Shown here piece by piece: positions 55,185 through 64,000 of a stretch of DNA of 64,000 nucleotides (position 1 is its first letter; every line of letters begins with the position of its first letter). The stretch is from positions 62,001 through 126,000 of the forward strand of contig NZ_JAAAGB010000003.1 of NCBI RefSeq assembly GCF_010586825.1, written 5' to 3'. The DNA is from Draconibacterium mangrovi (GTDB taxonomy: Bacteria > Bacteroidota > Bacteroidia > Bacteroidales > Prolixibacteraceae). The notes under the pieces were generated by a model. It did no database searches and was not told the origin of the DNA. It saw only the letters and a program-made list of their open reading frames with translations. The translations under genes and the position numbers were made by a program.

Positions 55185-55907
55185 ATGTTTAAAACAAAAT
55201 TCAAAAGTATCCTTTTTTTGAGATTACTACGAAAATTCTTGGTACTGATTGGTATTTTCTTTGTTGTTTGCCTCGTATTTTCTTTTACCGAACAACCTTA
55301 CCGGGCTTACCACTGGCTGGGAACAAGCAAATCGGAACTAAAATGGGAACCTATGACTATTATTTTGCTGGGAGGCGGAGGTATGCCCAGCCAAAGTAAC
55401 CTGATGCGCAGCTGGTACACCGAAAAAGCGGCAAAATCTTTTCCCAAAACAAGAGTGGTTGTTGCCATGCCCGGCACGCTAAGCGACAGTTTAAGCACGC
55501 CTCAGTTAATGAAATCGGAACTCGAATTGAGAGGTATTTCTGCTGAACGCATAGCATTTGAAGCTGAGGGAACAAACACACGCTCGCAGGCATTGAAGTG
55601 CCAGGGAATAATAAAAATGCAGGATCCAATTTTATTGGTTACTTCTCCCGAGCATATGCGTCGTGCGGTTTTGGCGTTCAAAAAAGTTGGCTTTGAAAAA
55701 GTGAACGCCCTACCTGCTTTTGAAAATGCTGCCGAAGCTGATTTTTCGTTTACCGACGACGAACTGGGTGGCAACTCCATCCTGATTCCCGATGTTGGCC
55801 ATAACATTAATATGCGCTACCAAATGTGGAACCACTTAAAATATGAGATTCTGATTGCCCGCGAAATGGTTGCACTTACTTACTACAAACTTCGGGGTTG
55901 GGTTTAA
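55185..55907 (+). CDS. YdcF/SanA-like (DUF218) membrane protein
   Basis: 240 aa. One N-terminal TM helix (about 14-35) is followed by a DUF218 domain: TIILLGGGGMPS, TRSQALKC and LVTSPEHMRRAVLAFKK. Relatives (SanA, ElyC, YdcF) act in envelope integrity. The exact reaction is unknown. It is divergent from the RapZ fusion gene with a short spacer. Confidence 0.88.
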   Translation: MFKTKFKSILFLRLLRKFLVLIGIFFVVCLVFSFTEQPYRAYHWLGTSKSELKWEPMTIILLGGGGMPSQSNLMRSWYTEKAAKSFPKTRVVVAMPGTLSDSLSTPQLMKSELELRGISAERIAFEAEGTNTRSQALKCQGIIKMQDPILLVTSPEHMRRAVLAFKKVGFEKVNALPAFENAAEADFSFTDDELGGNSILIPDVGHNINMRYQMWNHLKYEILIAREMVALTYYKLRGWV

Positions 55908-55910
55908 TTA

Positions 55911-57674
55911 CTACAACTGTACAATTAAAACAGTAGGTTTTTCGTCTCGTAAAATATCAACAGAGATGGTTGCACCGGCTTCTAAATTTTGCAGACGATC
56001 CATGTACTCGTAAATATTACCCACCTTTTTACCGTCGATTGCGATAATAATGTCTCCCTTTTTCATTCCGGCAGCATACGCCGGTTTACCTTTTGAAACG
56101 GCATCAACGCGCATTCCACGTTTTTCCGCACCTGCAAAATCAGGCATCACGCCCAGCGTAACTTTAAATCGTCCTCCCCTGCTGCGCTGAAATTTACTTC
56201 CGGCTTCCTGAAACGTTAATTTCTCAGCACGGTTAACCACATCATCAAGCAAGGCAGCCGAATAGCTCATTACTTTTTGTGCGCCTTCAAAGTTGATCAG
56301 TTCGGCATCATCCTGCGGGGTGTGATAATCGGGGTGTGCACCGGTAGAAATATAAATTACAGGGATATTCTGCAGGTAAAACGAAGCATGATCCGATGGA
56401 CCGATTCCTTCGCCTGTAAATGCCAGGGTAAAATCCGGATTCAGATCATTTAACAAGTCTTCAGTTTCTTCAGCGGTTTTTGTTCCGCCGATACTCACGC
56501 TATTATCATCTTTTAAGCGGCCAATCATATCAAAATTGAACATAGCAACCATTTTGTCGGTTTCAACCGGAGATTTCATTGTGAACTCTTTCGAGCCCAG
56601 CAATCCCATTTCTTCGGCACCAAAGGCCACAAATAGCACACTGCGTTTGTTGCTTTTATCTCCTGCCAATTTCTCTGCCAGCTGAATAACTGCAGAAACT
56701 CCCGAGGCATTGTCATCCGCACCGTTGTGCACCGCAACAGTATCAATTGCACGCGATCCGGAACCGGGTCCACCCATACCCAAATGATCGAAATGGGCAC
56801 CTACAACTACATATTCATCCTTTAAGTTTTCGTCGTTGCCGGGTAACATTGCAACCACATTTCTTGTAGTTGTTTCCTTCAACCCAACATTTACAGCAGC
56901 ACTAACCGTTACCGGAACCTCCAGGTTTAAACCGGCATTTTGCTCCAGTATTTCAGCTTCCAGTTTTTCTATCGTCTGCTCTGTTCCTTTTAACATCTCA
57001 TTGGCCACCTTTCGCGTTACCTGGATAACAGGAATAGAAAAACGGCTGCTGTTTTTATCAAAAAACAATGACGACAATTCATCCGCTTCACTAAATTTTG
57101 TGCCGGCCACAAAAATTATCCCCGCAGCGCCTTTATCCGATGCTTTTAATGCTTTTGCACGTTCGCTCGAAAATTCGAGGTAAGGACTGTTTGGATTATC
57201 CAAATCCGGATCGCCCTGAAGCACCAACATCCATTTTCCAGTTACATCTGCGCCATCAAAATCGTTCCATTTTAACGAATCGCGGTTTACTTCAATACCA
57301 AAACCGGTAAAAACAACTTCGGCCGCTACTGTTGTGTTCGCAGAAAAAGCATAAGGCAAAAAGTCGGTTTCAACTTCGTATTCCGTATCGTTAACCTGTA
57401 ACTGATTTCCTTCGGCAATTTCTGCTGATGTCACCAAATTAAATTCCTGAAAACCGTTATCAAACAACAACTCCAAACCTGCAGCCTCAAATTTGCCGGC
57501 AATGTATTGTGCTGCCAACAAATCGCCCTGTTCGCCCGATTTTCGTCCTTTTAACGAATCGGAAGCCAGGTAGTCGATATTCTCACGAATATCATCAAGC
57601 GTTATTTCTTTATCGAATTTTGGCCCACAAGCCGCCACAAGAATTACAAGCGTAGCAAATACGAAATTCTTCAT
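55911..57674 (-). CDS. M28 zinc aminopeptidase lipoprotein with PA and PDZ domains
   Basis: 587 aa from the ATG of MKNFVFATLVIL, giving a lipobox LVAACGP (Cys about 17). A PA-type insert (about 120-230) sits before the M28 catalytic domain, with VGAHFDHLG, NGADDNASGVS, FGAEEMGLLGS and STGAHPDYHTPQDD giving the zinc ligands and catalytic Glu. A C-terminal PDZ (about 500-587, SKGKPAYAAGMKKGDIIIAIDG) follows. It probably digests peptides at the cell surface or periplasm. Specificity unknown. Confidence 0.95.
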   Translation of the reverse strand: MKNFVFATLVILVAACGPKFDKEITLDDIRENIDYLASDSLKGRKSGEQGDLLAAQYIAGKFEAAGLELLFDNGFQEFNLVTSAEIAEGNQLQVNDTEYEVETDFLPYAFSANTTVAAEVVFTGFGIEVNRDSLKWNDFDGADVTGKWMLVLQGDPDLDNPNSPYLEFSSERAKALKASDKGAAGIIFVAGTKFSEADELSSLFFDKNSSRFSIPVIQVTRKVANEMLKGTEQTIEKLEAEILEQNAGLNLEVPVTVSAAVNVGLKETTTRNVVAMLPGNDENLKDEYVVVGAHFDHLGMGGPGSGSRAIDTVAVHNGADDNASGVSAVIQLAEKLAGDKSNKRSVLFVAFGAEEMGLLGSKEFTMKSPVETDKMVAMFNFDMIGRLKDDNSVSIGGTKTAEETEDLLNDLNPDFTLAFTGEGIGPSDHASFYLQNIPVIYISTGAHPDYHTPQDDAELINFEGAQKVMSYSAALLDDVVNRAEKLTFQEAGSKFQRSRGGRFKVTLGVMPDFAGAEKRGMRVDAVSKGKPAYAAGMKKGDIIIAIDGKKVGNIYEYMDRLQNLEAGATISVDILRDEKPTVLIVQL

Positions 57675-57839
57675 AAACACGAAATTTATTTTTGGTTTTG
57701 AAAACATCGAGGAATATTTTTGGTTTTATGTTTTGTACACACTTCAACAGAGTTGACAAATGGATAGCAATAATAACCATAAAACGCGATATAAAAAAAG
57801 GAGATGTGTATATTTACCACTTCGTAAAAAACAAACAAT

Positions 57840-59927
57840 TTGATCTCATTTGGCATAAAATACTGGTTTATACTGTTGCTCTCCATCACCGTTGCATCGG
57901 TAGGTGTTGCAGTTTTACTTTACTACAAAAATAAAGCACTTAAAGAACTTTCGAAATTTCAGCGCAGCCTGTTAATAGCACTAAGGTTTCTGGCTTTCTT
58001 TCTTATTGCCTTTTTGCTTTTATCGCCTTTTATCCGAAACATGAAGAAGATTACTCAAAATCCTGTAATCATTGCTGCGTGGGATAATTCGGGATCGGTT
58101 GTATCGCATGCCGACTCCTTACAACTGGCCCAAACAATTAGCGATGAAAAAGCGCAGATAGAACGGCAATTGGAAGCCGATTTTGAGCTGGTGAGCTACA
58201 CTTTTGGCGAAGAAACCCAAAACGGTAACGATTTAAATTTTTCCGAAAAAGGATCGAACTACAGTGAATTAATTGCCACGATAACCAATAATCATTTTAA
58301 CCAAAACATCGGAGCGCTGATCGTTGCCGGAGACGGTATTTATAACCAGGGAAAAAATCCGCTCAACATGCTCGAACAGGTGAGCTTCCCGATTTACACC
58401 ATCGGACTTGGCGATACCACCGTAATTGCCGATGCCCGTGTTCAAAACATTCGCGTTAACCGCACGGCATTTTCGGGAAATAAATTTCCGGTTGAGGTGG
58501 ATCTGCTATTTTCGAAACTAAAAAACACGCCGCTTAAACTTTCGCTTTTGCAGGATGATGAAGAGTTACAAAGCGTGATGATCACCCCATCGAATGATAA
58601 CTATTTCGATACAAAAGAATTTGTTTTGGAGGCAGGTTCTGCAGGATTAAAACATTACACATTGCAGATTCAGGTTGCAGCCAACGAGCGAAATACCAAA
58701 AACAACAGCGCCGGTTTTGTGATCAACGTGCTGGAGAACAAACAAAAGATACTGATCATTTCCAATGGCTCACACCCCGATGTTGGTGCCATAAAAAATA
58801 CACTCGATCAGCAAAAAACATACGAGGTTTCGGTATTTACCGACGAACCTTATCCCAATGATCTGAGCGATTACAACCTGCTTATTTTAAACCAGCTGCC
58901 AAGTACCGGGAAGTCGATGGCCGAAGTCATGGAAAAAGCAGATAACAACCGTTTGCCGATCCTTTTTATCGTGGGAAACCAAACATTTTTACCGCAGCTG
59001 AATATTTTAAGCCCGGGAGCAAGCGTTGAACCACTGGCCGGAAGCGGAGAAGAAGCGCAACCGGTTTTTAATTCGAATTATGCAACGTTTAATTTGTCGG
59101 AAGAACTAATTGAAATTATTCCACAATTTCCTCCGGTACAGGTTCCGTTTGCCAATTACGAGTTGAATCCGGAATTCTCGCCACTGTTGTATCAAAAACT
59201 TAAAGGTATTACAACCGGAAAACCACTAATCGCCACCGGAAAACTGGAAGGCCGGAAACGAGGTTATATTTTCGGCGAAGGAATTTGGCGCTGGCGGCTG
59301 TTCGATTATTACCAAAACCAGGAACATACCCATTTTAACGAGTTGATCAATCAGATGGTACAATACCTTGCTTTGCGCGAAAACGAGGATAACTTTATTG
59401 TTGAATTCACCCCGGTTTACACCGAAGTAAATGACGTGGTTTTAACAGCCGAAGTATATAACGATGCTTTTGAGCGAATTGGTTCGGAAGAGGTAACCAT
59501 TAAATTGCAAAACGAAAACAACGAGGAATACAACCTGACTTTCGATGTGCAGGATAAAAATTATTACCTCAACGCGGGGCATTTGCCACTGGGCGATTAT
59601 ACGTTTACTGCCGAAGTAAGTATTGGTAACGAAACCTTTACCGAAACAGGCAGTTTTACAGTGGTTCCGGTTAATGTTGAGAATATTATTACGCAAGCCA
59701 ACCACACCCTGTTATACCAAATGGCCAACTTAAGCGGTGGAAAATTCTACCCGTCATCGCAAGCCAGCAATTTGGTTAACGAGCTGCAACAAACCAGTAA
59801 ATTAAAAGCAACAACATACTTTCAGGAGATGGTAAATCAACTCATAAACCTTCGTTGGTTATTTGTTGTTTTACTTGTGCTGTTAAGTACGGAATGGTTT
59901 TTGAGAAAGTACTGGGGAATTTACTAA
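57840..59927 (+). CDS. Membrane protein with von Willebrand A-like domain
   Basis: 695 aa from a TTG start; an in-frame stop at 57825 rules out earlier starts and no ATG follows in time. Two N-terminal TM helices (about 7-27, 40-60) are followed by a VWA-like region with the MIDAS-type DNSGS (about 81-85), then extended beta-rich regions and a C-terminal TM helix (about 665-685). Such proteins recur in Bacteroidota beside envelope genes. It precedes three related lipoprotein genes by 17 nt, so one operon is likely. Confidence 0.85.
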   Translation: MISFGIKYWFILLLSITVASVGVAVLLYYKNKALKELSKFQRSLLIALRFLAFFLIAFLLLSPFIRNMKKITQNPVIIAAWDNSGSVVSHADSLQLAQTISDEKAQIERQLEADFELVSYTFGEETQNGNDLNFSEKGSNYSELIATITNNHFNQNIGALIVAGDGIYNQGKNPLNMLEQVSFPIYTIGLGDTTVIADARVQNIRVNRTAFSGNKFPVEVDLLFSKLKNTPLKLSLLQDDEELQSVMITPSNDNYFDTKEFVLEAGSAGLKHYTLQIQVAANERNTKNNSAGFVINVLENKQKILIISNGSHPDVGAIKNTLDQQKTYEVSVFTDEPYPNDLSDYNLLILNQLPSTGKSMAEVMEKADNNRLPILFIVGNQTFLPQLNILSPGASVEPLAGSGEEAQPVFNSNYATFNLSEELIEIIPQFPPVQVPFANYELNPEFSPLLYQKLKGITTGKPLIATGKLEGRKRGYIFGEGIWRWRLFDYYQNQEHTHFNELINQMVQYLALRENEDNFIVEFTPVYTEVNDVVLTAEVYNDAFERIGSEEVTIKLQNENNEEYNLTFDVQDKNYYLNAGHLPLGDYTFTAEVSIGNETFTETGSFTVVPVNVENIITQANHTLLYQMANLSGGKFYPSSQASNLVNELQQTSKLKATTYFQEMVNQLINLRWLFVVLLVLLSTEWFLRKYWGIY

Positions 59928-59944
59928 ACAACATTCATTTTACG

Positions 59945-60997
59945 ATGAGCATTTTCAAACAAACAAATTACATACTACTTGTTAGCCTTGTTCTTTTGTC
60001 GTATGCTTGTAGCCCAACAAAGCGGATTATGGTTGAGTTTCCGCAAAAACCAAAAAACGAGATTTCGCAGGATATACAGAGCCTGCTTTTGGTTAACCGC
60101 ACTGTTGATGTTAGATACAACGATCTGCCCGCCGATTCGCTGCAAAAATTATTTTATCAAAAGGATTTTAAACTCGATACGACCATATACGACCTCACGG
60201 CAGTTGACACTTCGCTAAAAGCCTTGGGCGAATTACTTTTCGAATCCGGCAGGTTTGATTATGTAATTCCCGAAGACCGTTTCCTGAACGCCGAAAAAAA
60301 TGCATTCTTTGCCAGTTCAATGAGCTGGCAGGAGGCGAAGGAACTTTGCGACCTGTATCAAACCGATGCTGTTCTATCAATGGATCTGTTTAATACACAT
60401 GTGGCAACCGAACTCTCTGAAGAATCAGTTTTCGATCCGAATGAAGGATTTTTCAGAACGGCCGTTGGTGCAAAAATGGTTGTTGTTTACGACGCCCTGT
60501 TTCGTATTTACGATCCGCAACAGGAGAAAATTCTGGCACGCGAAGTATTTCAGGACACCCTGCTTTGGGAAAATTATGCACTGAGCATAAGAAATCTGTT
60601 CGAGGATTTTACACCCGTAAAACAAGCCCTTACTGAAGCCGGAATTGCCGTGGCACTTGATTTTTCGGAAACAATAAGTACCGGCTGGCAGAGTGAATAC
60701 CGGATAATATTTGATAAAGGAAGTACAACATTAAAAGAAACAGCCATACTTACCGATAGCGGAGATTGGGCAACAGCCATTGAAGCATGGCAAAAAATTG
60801 CCGCCGAATCGGGATCGAAAAGCGAAAAAAGCAAAGCATTATTTAATCTCGCCACCGCTTGCGAAATACAGGGAGATATCGACTGTGCGATACAATATGC
60901 ACTCGAATCGTATAATACAGCCTACCACCCCATCACTTATCAGTACCTCGAATTGCTTAAAAGCAAGAAAAAACAACCGAAAAACAACTTGAAATGA
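59945..60997 (+). CDS. DUF6340-like lipoprotein, tandem copy A
   Basis: 350 aa from MSIFKQTNYIL. The lipobox is LLSYACSP (Cys about 21). Mid-region features shared with copies B and C are the DxxLS segment (TDAVLSMDL), a W..Y.P-like second strand region, and a C-terminal pair of TPR-like helices (WATAIEAWQKIA, KALFNLATACEIQGD). The family lacks a known function. The last 4 nt overlap copy B. Confidence 0.8.
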   Translation: MSIFKQTNYILLVSLVLLSYACSPTKRIMVEFPQKPKNEISQDIQSLLLVNRTVDVRYNDLPADSLQKLFYQKDFKLDTTIYDLTAVDTSLKALGELLFESGRFDYVIPEDRFLNAEKNAFFASSMSWQEAKELCDLYQTDAVLSMDLFNTHVATELSEESVFDPNEGFFRTAVGAKMVVVYDALFRIYDPQQEKILAREVFQDTLLWENYALSIRNLFEDFTPVKQALTEAGIAVALDFSETISTGWQSEYRIIFDKGSTTLKETAILTDSGDWATAIEAWQKIAAESGSKSEKSKALFNLATACEIQGDIDCAIQYALESYNTAYHPITYQYLELLKSKKKQPKNNLK

Positions 60998-62013
60998 ACC
61001 GATTAATCTCATGGACTTTACTACTACTAAGCACGGTATCGTGCACCGTTTATAAAGATTACCCCATAGAAATTTATACACCCGGAGAAATTGCTTATCC
61101 GGCAAATGCAGAAAATGTAGCTATTGTTTACAGGAATTTCAAATACAGCAATGACACGCTGGTTCACTATTATCAAGACGATTTCCGCCTGAAAAAAGCC
61201 AGGAACGATCCGAAAAACCTCGACAGTATTTTGGTAAATATGTGCATGAGCGAACTGGCAGGGAAATTAAAAGAAAAAAATACGTTTAAAGAAATAAGAA
61301 TAATTCCCGAACTTTTCGAACCACATACGGGCGACAAACTTCCGGCATTAAATATGGAGATGGTTCAGCAACTCGCCCGGAAAACCAATACCGACCTGGT
61401 AATTTCGCTGGAGACCTATTCCAGTTTTTACTCCGAATATTCAACAACGGCCGAAATGCCAACAAAATCAAACGAAGTGATAACCGCCGCTGTCTGGGCC
61501 GTATACAGTCCTTTCGAACAGCGACTGATTGAGCGCAAAACAATGATCGATACCATTTTCTGGAACGGTTACGATGCAAACGGGAATTATAATCGGAAAG
61601 CCAAGTTGCCACCGCGTATCACTGCGCTGAAGATTGCTTCGCAAATGGTTGGCGAAAATTATTCAAAACGCTTTTTTGCCTCGTGGGAAAATGTGAACAG
61701 GATGTATTCTGTTCCGCCATTACCCGACTTTGCCATGGCCGACGAATACGTACAAAAAGGCGATTGGGACAATGCCATTATGCTTTGGAAACGTTATGCC
61801 GACGACAGTAACGGTAAAATGGCCATTAACGCACGATACAATCTGGCACTGGGTTACGAGATGAAAGACGATTTTGAAATGGCCGAAAAATGGTTAAATG
61901 CAGCCTTCCAAATTGCCACCGCCTACAACAGCAAGGAAGAACTGAAAATGATTTTTCAATACCGGCAGTTACTTGCTAAAAGAAAAAAAGATATCTTGCG
62001 TTTAAACCAATAG
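60994..62013 (+). CDS. DUF6340-like lipoprotein, tandem copy B
   Basis: 339 aa. Lipobox LLSTVSCTV (Cys about 14). It shares the layout of copy A: TDLVISLETYSSF in the middle, WAVYSPFEQRLIERK, then FMADEYVQKGDWDNAIMLW-type helices (GDWDNAIMLWKRYADD, INARYNLALGYEMKDD). The start overlaps the stop of copy A. Sequence divergence between copies is large, so the duplication is old. Confidence 0.82.
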   Translation: MNRLISWTLLLLSTVSCTVYKDYPIEIYTPGEIAYPANAENVAIVYRNFKYSNDTLVHYYQDDFRLKKARNDPKNLDSILVNMCMSELAGKLKEKNTFKEIRIIPELFEPHTGDKLPALNMEMVQQLARKTNTDLVISLETYSSFYSEYSTTAEMPTKSNEVITAAVWAVYSPFEQRLIERKTMIDTIFWNGYDANGNYNRKAKLPPRITALKIASQMVGENYSKRFFASWENVNRMYSVPPLPDFAMADEYVQKGDWDNAIMLWKRYADDSNGKMAINARYNLALGYEMKDDFEMAEKWLNAAFQIATAYNSKEELKMIFQYRQLLAKRKKDILRLNQ

Positions 62014-62016
62014 CAA

Positions 62017-63204
62017 ATGAAGAACCGTGCTGTTTTTTTGTTGGGCGTTTTAACACTTTTTGTTTTAGCAAGTTGTAATACGCTGTACAATACAAAAACC
62101 ATTGATATTGAAATTGTTGAACCTTCAACAATGACTATCGCGCCGAAATTCAAAAATATTGCGATCCAGTACAATAACGTTAATTGCTCGCCAAACGAGT
62201 ACTTAAACCAGTACGAAGAATTTGGGACGCAAAAAACAGAAAACGAAAACTCGGATAGTATTGCCTCGCATGTTTATTTCGAAAACTTTATTTCGGAGCT
62301 TAACAACCAGGCATTTTTCGATACCGTAATTACCTTAAACGAGCGTAATTATTCAACCATCCGAATTGTTGACACAATTGATTATACACCTTATTTTCGC
62401 GAAGATTCGGCCACCCGTGTATCAATGACGGCTGAACAGATTAATGTATTGAATTCGGGCTATTTTCTGCAGGCCAATACATCGTCGGTTCGTCCGAAAA
62501 GCGATACGCTGATTATACATCCGCAATTCGGGTTATATAGACCTGATCAACTCGAAAATATTCGGAATAACACCGGTACCGACCTCTTACTTTCGCTCGA
62601 TTATTTTGGAGCCAGCGATGGACGCTACTACCATCGTGAGCTTGAAATTGGCAGCGAACAGGCGATCAACTGGACACAATGGAGCTTTTATGACCTTATT
62701 GACATGAAATATTTGTTGGCCTATTCGAAACTCGACACGGTGAAGTGGATGGAGTACTCCCCGGGCATTAAGAACGCGGATGACGTTTTACCTCCGCGAA
62801 CCGATGCCATATACAATGCAGCCGAAATATCAGCTGAAAATTTTGCGCTAACAATTGTCCCTCATTGGGTGCAGGTACAACGAATGTACTACTCCTCGGG
62901 GCATGTGGAACTGCAGCAAGCCGATGAGCTTATTCAGAATGCCCAGTGGTTGGATGTGGCCGAATTGTGGCGCAAACAGCTTTATAACAAGAACAAGAAA
63001 ATTGTTGCAAAATGTATGTATAATCTTGGTTTGGCTTGTGAAATGGGAGGAGATCTTGAGGCAGCTTTGGCCTGGGTGGTAAAATCGTATCATATTTTCG
63101 GCCCCAAGAATGAACTTCATGCAGAAAATTGTATGGAATACATCAGGCTGCTGAGTACCCGGCAAGCCGATATGAAACTTCTGGAGAAACAATTTGGCCG
63201 GTAG
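62017..63204 (+). CDS. DUF6340-like lipoprotein, tandem copy C
   Basis: 395 aa. Lipobox LASCNT (Cys about 19). It is the longest copy, with an insert near residues 100-160 and the family TDLLLSLDYFGAS. The helical C terminus has WLDVAELWRKQL and MYNLGLACEMGGDLEAALAW. It starts 3 nt after copy B and is the last gene before the 42-bp array. Confidence 0.82.
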   Translation: MKNRAVFLLGVLTLFVLASCNTLYNTKTIDIEIVEPSTMTIAPKFKNIAIQYNNVNCSPNEYLNQYEEFGTQKTENENSDSIASHVYFENFISELNNQAFFDTVITLNERNYSTIRIVDTIDYTPYFREDSATRVSMTAEQINVLNSGYFLQANTSSVRPKSDTLIIHPQFGLYRPDQLENIRNNTGTDLLLSLDYFGASDGRYYHRELEIGSEQAINWTQWSFYDLIDMKYLLAYSKLDTVKWMEYSPGIKNADDVLPPRTDAIYNAAEISAENFALTIVPHWVQVQRMYYSSGHVELQQADELIQNAQWLDVAELWRKQLYNKNKKIVAKCMYNLGLACEMGGDLEAALAWVVKSYHIFGPKNELHAENCMEYIRLLSTRQADMKLLEKQFGR

Positions 63205-63260
63205 TGCCCGGGTATCGCTTATACACAACCAGCATTTTACTTTTTGCCTGTATAAGCGTT

Positions 63261-63533
63261 GTACTTTTTAGGAAAAAGTACATTTTCATTAAATATCAAT
63301 TTCAACTTTTTAGAAAAATGTACATTTTGATTAAATATCAGTTTCAACATTTTAGGAAAAGGGGATGTTTCATTAAATATGACAGTCGATATTTTAGGAA
63401 AATGAAACTTTTCATTAAATATAGTAGTTGACATTTTAGGATAATGTAACTTTTCATTAAATATAGTAGTTGACATTTTAGGAATATGTAACTTTTCATT
63501 AAATATTCGTTTGTATATTTTAGCAAAATATAC
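63261..63533. repeat. 42-bp tandem array of hairpin units
   Basis: Seven units start exactly 42 bp apart (63261, 63303, 63345, 63387, 63429, 63471, 63513). Each holds an imperfect palindrome centred on AGG followed by CATTAAATAT-like sequence. The first unit is a perfect 9-bp stem, GTACTTTTT-AGG-AAAAAGTAC, and the last a different perfect 9-bp stem, GTATATTTT-AGC-AAAATATAC. Units E and F (63429, 63471) have one-mismatch 7-bp stems; the units at 63303-63387 are degenerate. The unit is a multiple of three, so several frames look open but translate to meaningless 14-residue repeats. Confidence 0.93.
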
Positions 63534-63584
63534 CTTTTCCTAAAATTAACACCGCATTATTAATGCACCATTCCGATTTTCATA

Positions 63585-63604
63585 CAATTGTTGGCCAACA
63601 ATTG
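63585..63604. promoter_or_regulatory. Perfect 20-bp palindrome
   Basis: CAATTGTTGG/CCAACAATTG is a perfect inverted repeat with no loop. This form is typical of operator sites for dimeric regulators. It lies between convergent gene ends, which is unusual for an operator. The rest of 63534-63807 holds the terminator at 63685 and nothing else I can support. Confidence 0.55.
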
Positions 63605-63684
63605 CATGACCCGTCTTCGTTTTCCCTGAGAATCGAAACTTACGTGGCCTGAGATAATGTAAATGGAAGCTTGTTAAAAGAAAA

Positions 63685-63706
63685 GAGGGAAACCACTGTC
63701 TCCCTC
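63685..63706 (-). terminator. Terminator of the CvfB-like gene
   Basis: GAGGGA and TCCCTC pair around a 10-nt loop. On the minus strand TTTTCTTTT follows. It is about 100 nt past the CvfB-like stop. Confidence 0.65.
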
Positions 63707-63807
63707 CATATTTAACCAAAAATCACAACATGAAAATATTGTTGTTTTAAATTTAGAACTTTTAGTTGTAAAGTTCCAAATTCAAACCTATGTTTTAAAA
63801 AAGGAAT

Positions 63808-64000
63808 TTAGCTTTTTAACATTTTAATCCCGTCAGAAACGAAAGTAATCAGTCGCTTTTTATACAATCCGCCAATTGCTTTCTTAAAATTTTTCTTGCT
63901 GATACCAAACATCGCTTTAATTATTTCGGGTGATGATTTATCCGATACGGCCATAAAGCCACCACTGGCCTCCAGTTCCGCCAAAATCTTTTCCGATATG
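63808..64000 (-). CDS. C-terminal end of a CvfB-like S1 RNA-binding protein (partial)
   Basis: The last 63 residues of a gene that continues beyond the window. The winged-helix tail ISEKILAELEASGGF, MFGISKKNFKKAIGGLY and KRLITFVSDGIKML matches the C terminus of CvfB/YitL proteins, which carry S1-like RNA-binding domains in front. The rest, including the S1 domains, is off the window, so the call rests on the tail only. It ends in TAA at 63808. Confidence 0.75.
   Translation of the reverse strand, partial: ISEKILAELEASGGFMAVSDKSSPEIIKAMFGISKKNFKKAIGGLYKKRLITFVSDGIKMLKS

Noticed and set aside
63237-63526. Repeat-containing proteins on both strands
   Set aside because: The 42-bp unit is a multiple of three, so frames are open by chance on both strands. 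The translations are low-complexity 14-residue repeats without start signals.

Overview
The window is a chromosomal segment of a Bacteroidota bacterium, most likely a marine or gut-type Bacteroidales/Marinilabiliales relative. The evidence is gene content: a DPP11-type S46 peptidase, a one-piece sensor kinase with a Y_Y_Y domain, TonB, DUF6807 and DUF1080 proteins, Gfo/Idh/MocA oxidoreductases with Tat-like leaders, DUF6340-like lipoproteins, a RapZ C-terminal domain fused to a phosphotransferase, and TAnnTTTG promoter elements with few Shine-Dalgarno sequences. No rRNA, tRNA, IS element, prophage or CRISPR array was recognised.

Layout. 1-8.4 kb: the end of a probable outer-membrane barrel, a large periplasmic-sensing kinase, a DPP11-like peptidase and a 7TM-type kinase. 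8.4-11.1 kb: a DUF6261-like protein, a 41-bp tandem array with a hidden 123-bp period, and an exported protein of unknown function. 11.2-18.7 kb: a minus-strand sugar-oxidation cluster (glycerate kinase, two Gfo/Idh/MocA oxidoreductases, DUF6807, a degenerate ApbE, and a double DUF1080 protein). 18.9-34.4 kb: an oligopeptidase B-like enzyme, a GNAT/ATP-grasp fusion, a sodium symporter, a three-gene phosphorelay, an Xaa-Pro aminopeptidase, NUDIX, an esterase and a LysM/receptor-fold protein. 34.6-41.2 kb: housekeeping genes (GMP synthase, S41 protease, PnuC plus NMN/NR kinase-like protein, serine acetyltransferase, rRNA methyltransferase).

41.2-46.9 kb is the most unusual part. Three tandem short genes, absent from ordinary ORF calls, encode 45-47 residue peptides with one shared C-terminal half (EVRGGGTPxSRDKDIYDF) behind a GG-type leader. 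They have their own terminator. Diverging from them is an exported, membrane-anchored TPR-CHAT protease. Converging on that is an operon of an ECF sigma factor and a membrane protein with repeated anti-sigma-like modules and an extracytoplasmic TPR tail. The same 12-bp motif (GGGTTACCTTTT) lies in the same orientation upstream of both the peptide genes and the sigma gene, which suggests one regulon. I propose that this is an uncharacterised peptide/protease/sigma signalling system.

47.2-64 kb: TonB, a sugar isomerase-like TIM barrel, Rex, another Gfo/Idh/MocA oxidoreductase, a class I isoprenoid-synthase-like protein, YebC, a tiny Cys-rich protein overlapping the phosphotransferase/RapZ fusion, YdcF, an M28 peptidase, a VWA-like membrane protein with three tandem paralogous lipoproteins, a 42-bp hairpin array, a perfect 20-bp palindrome and the end of a CvfB-type S1 protein.
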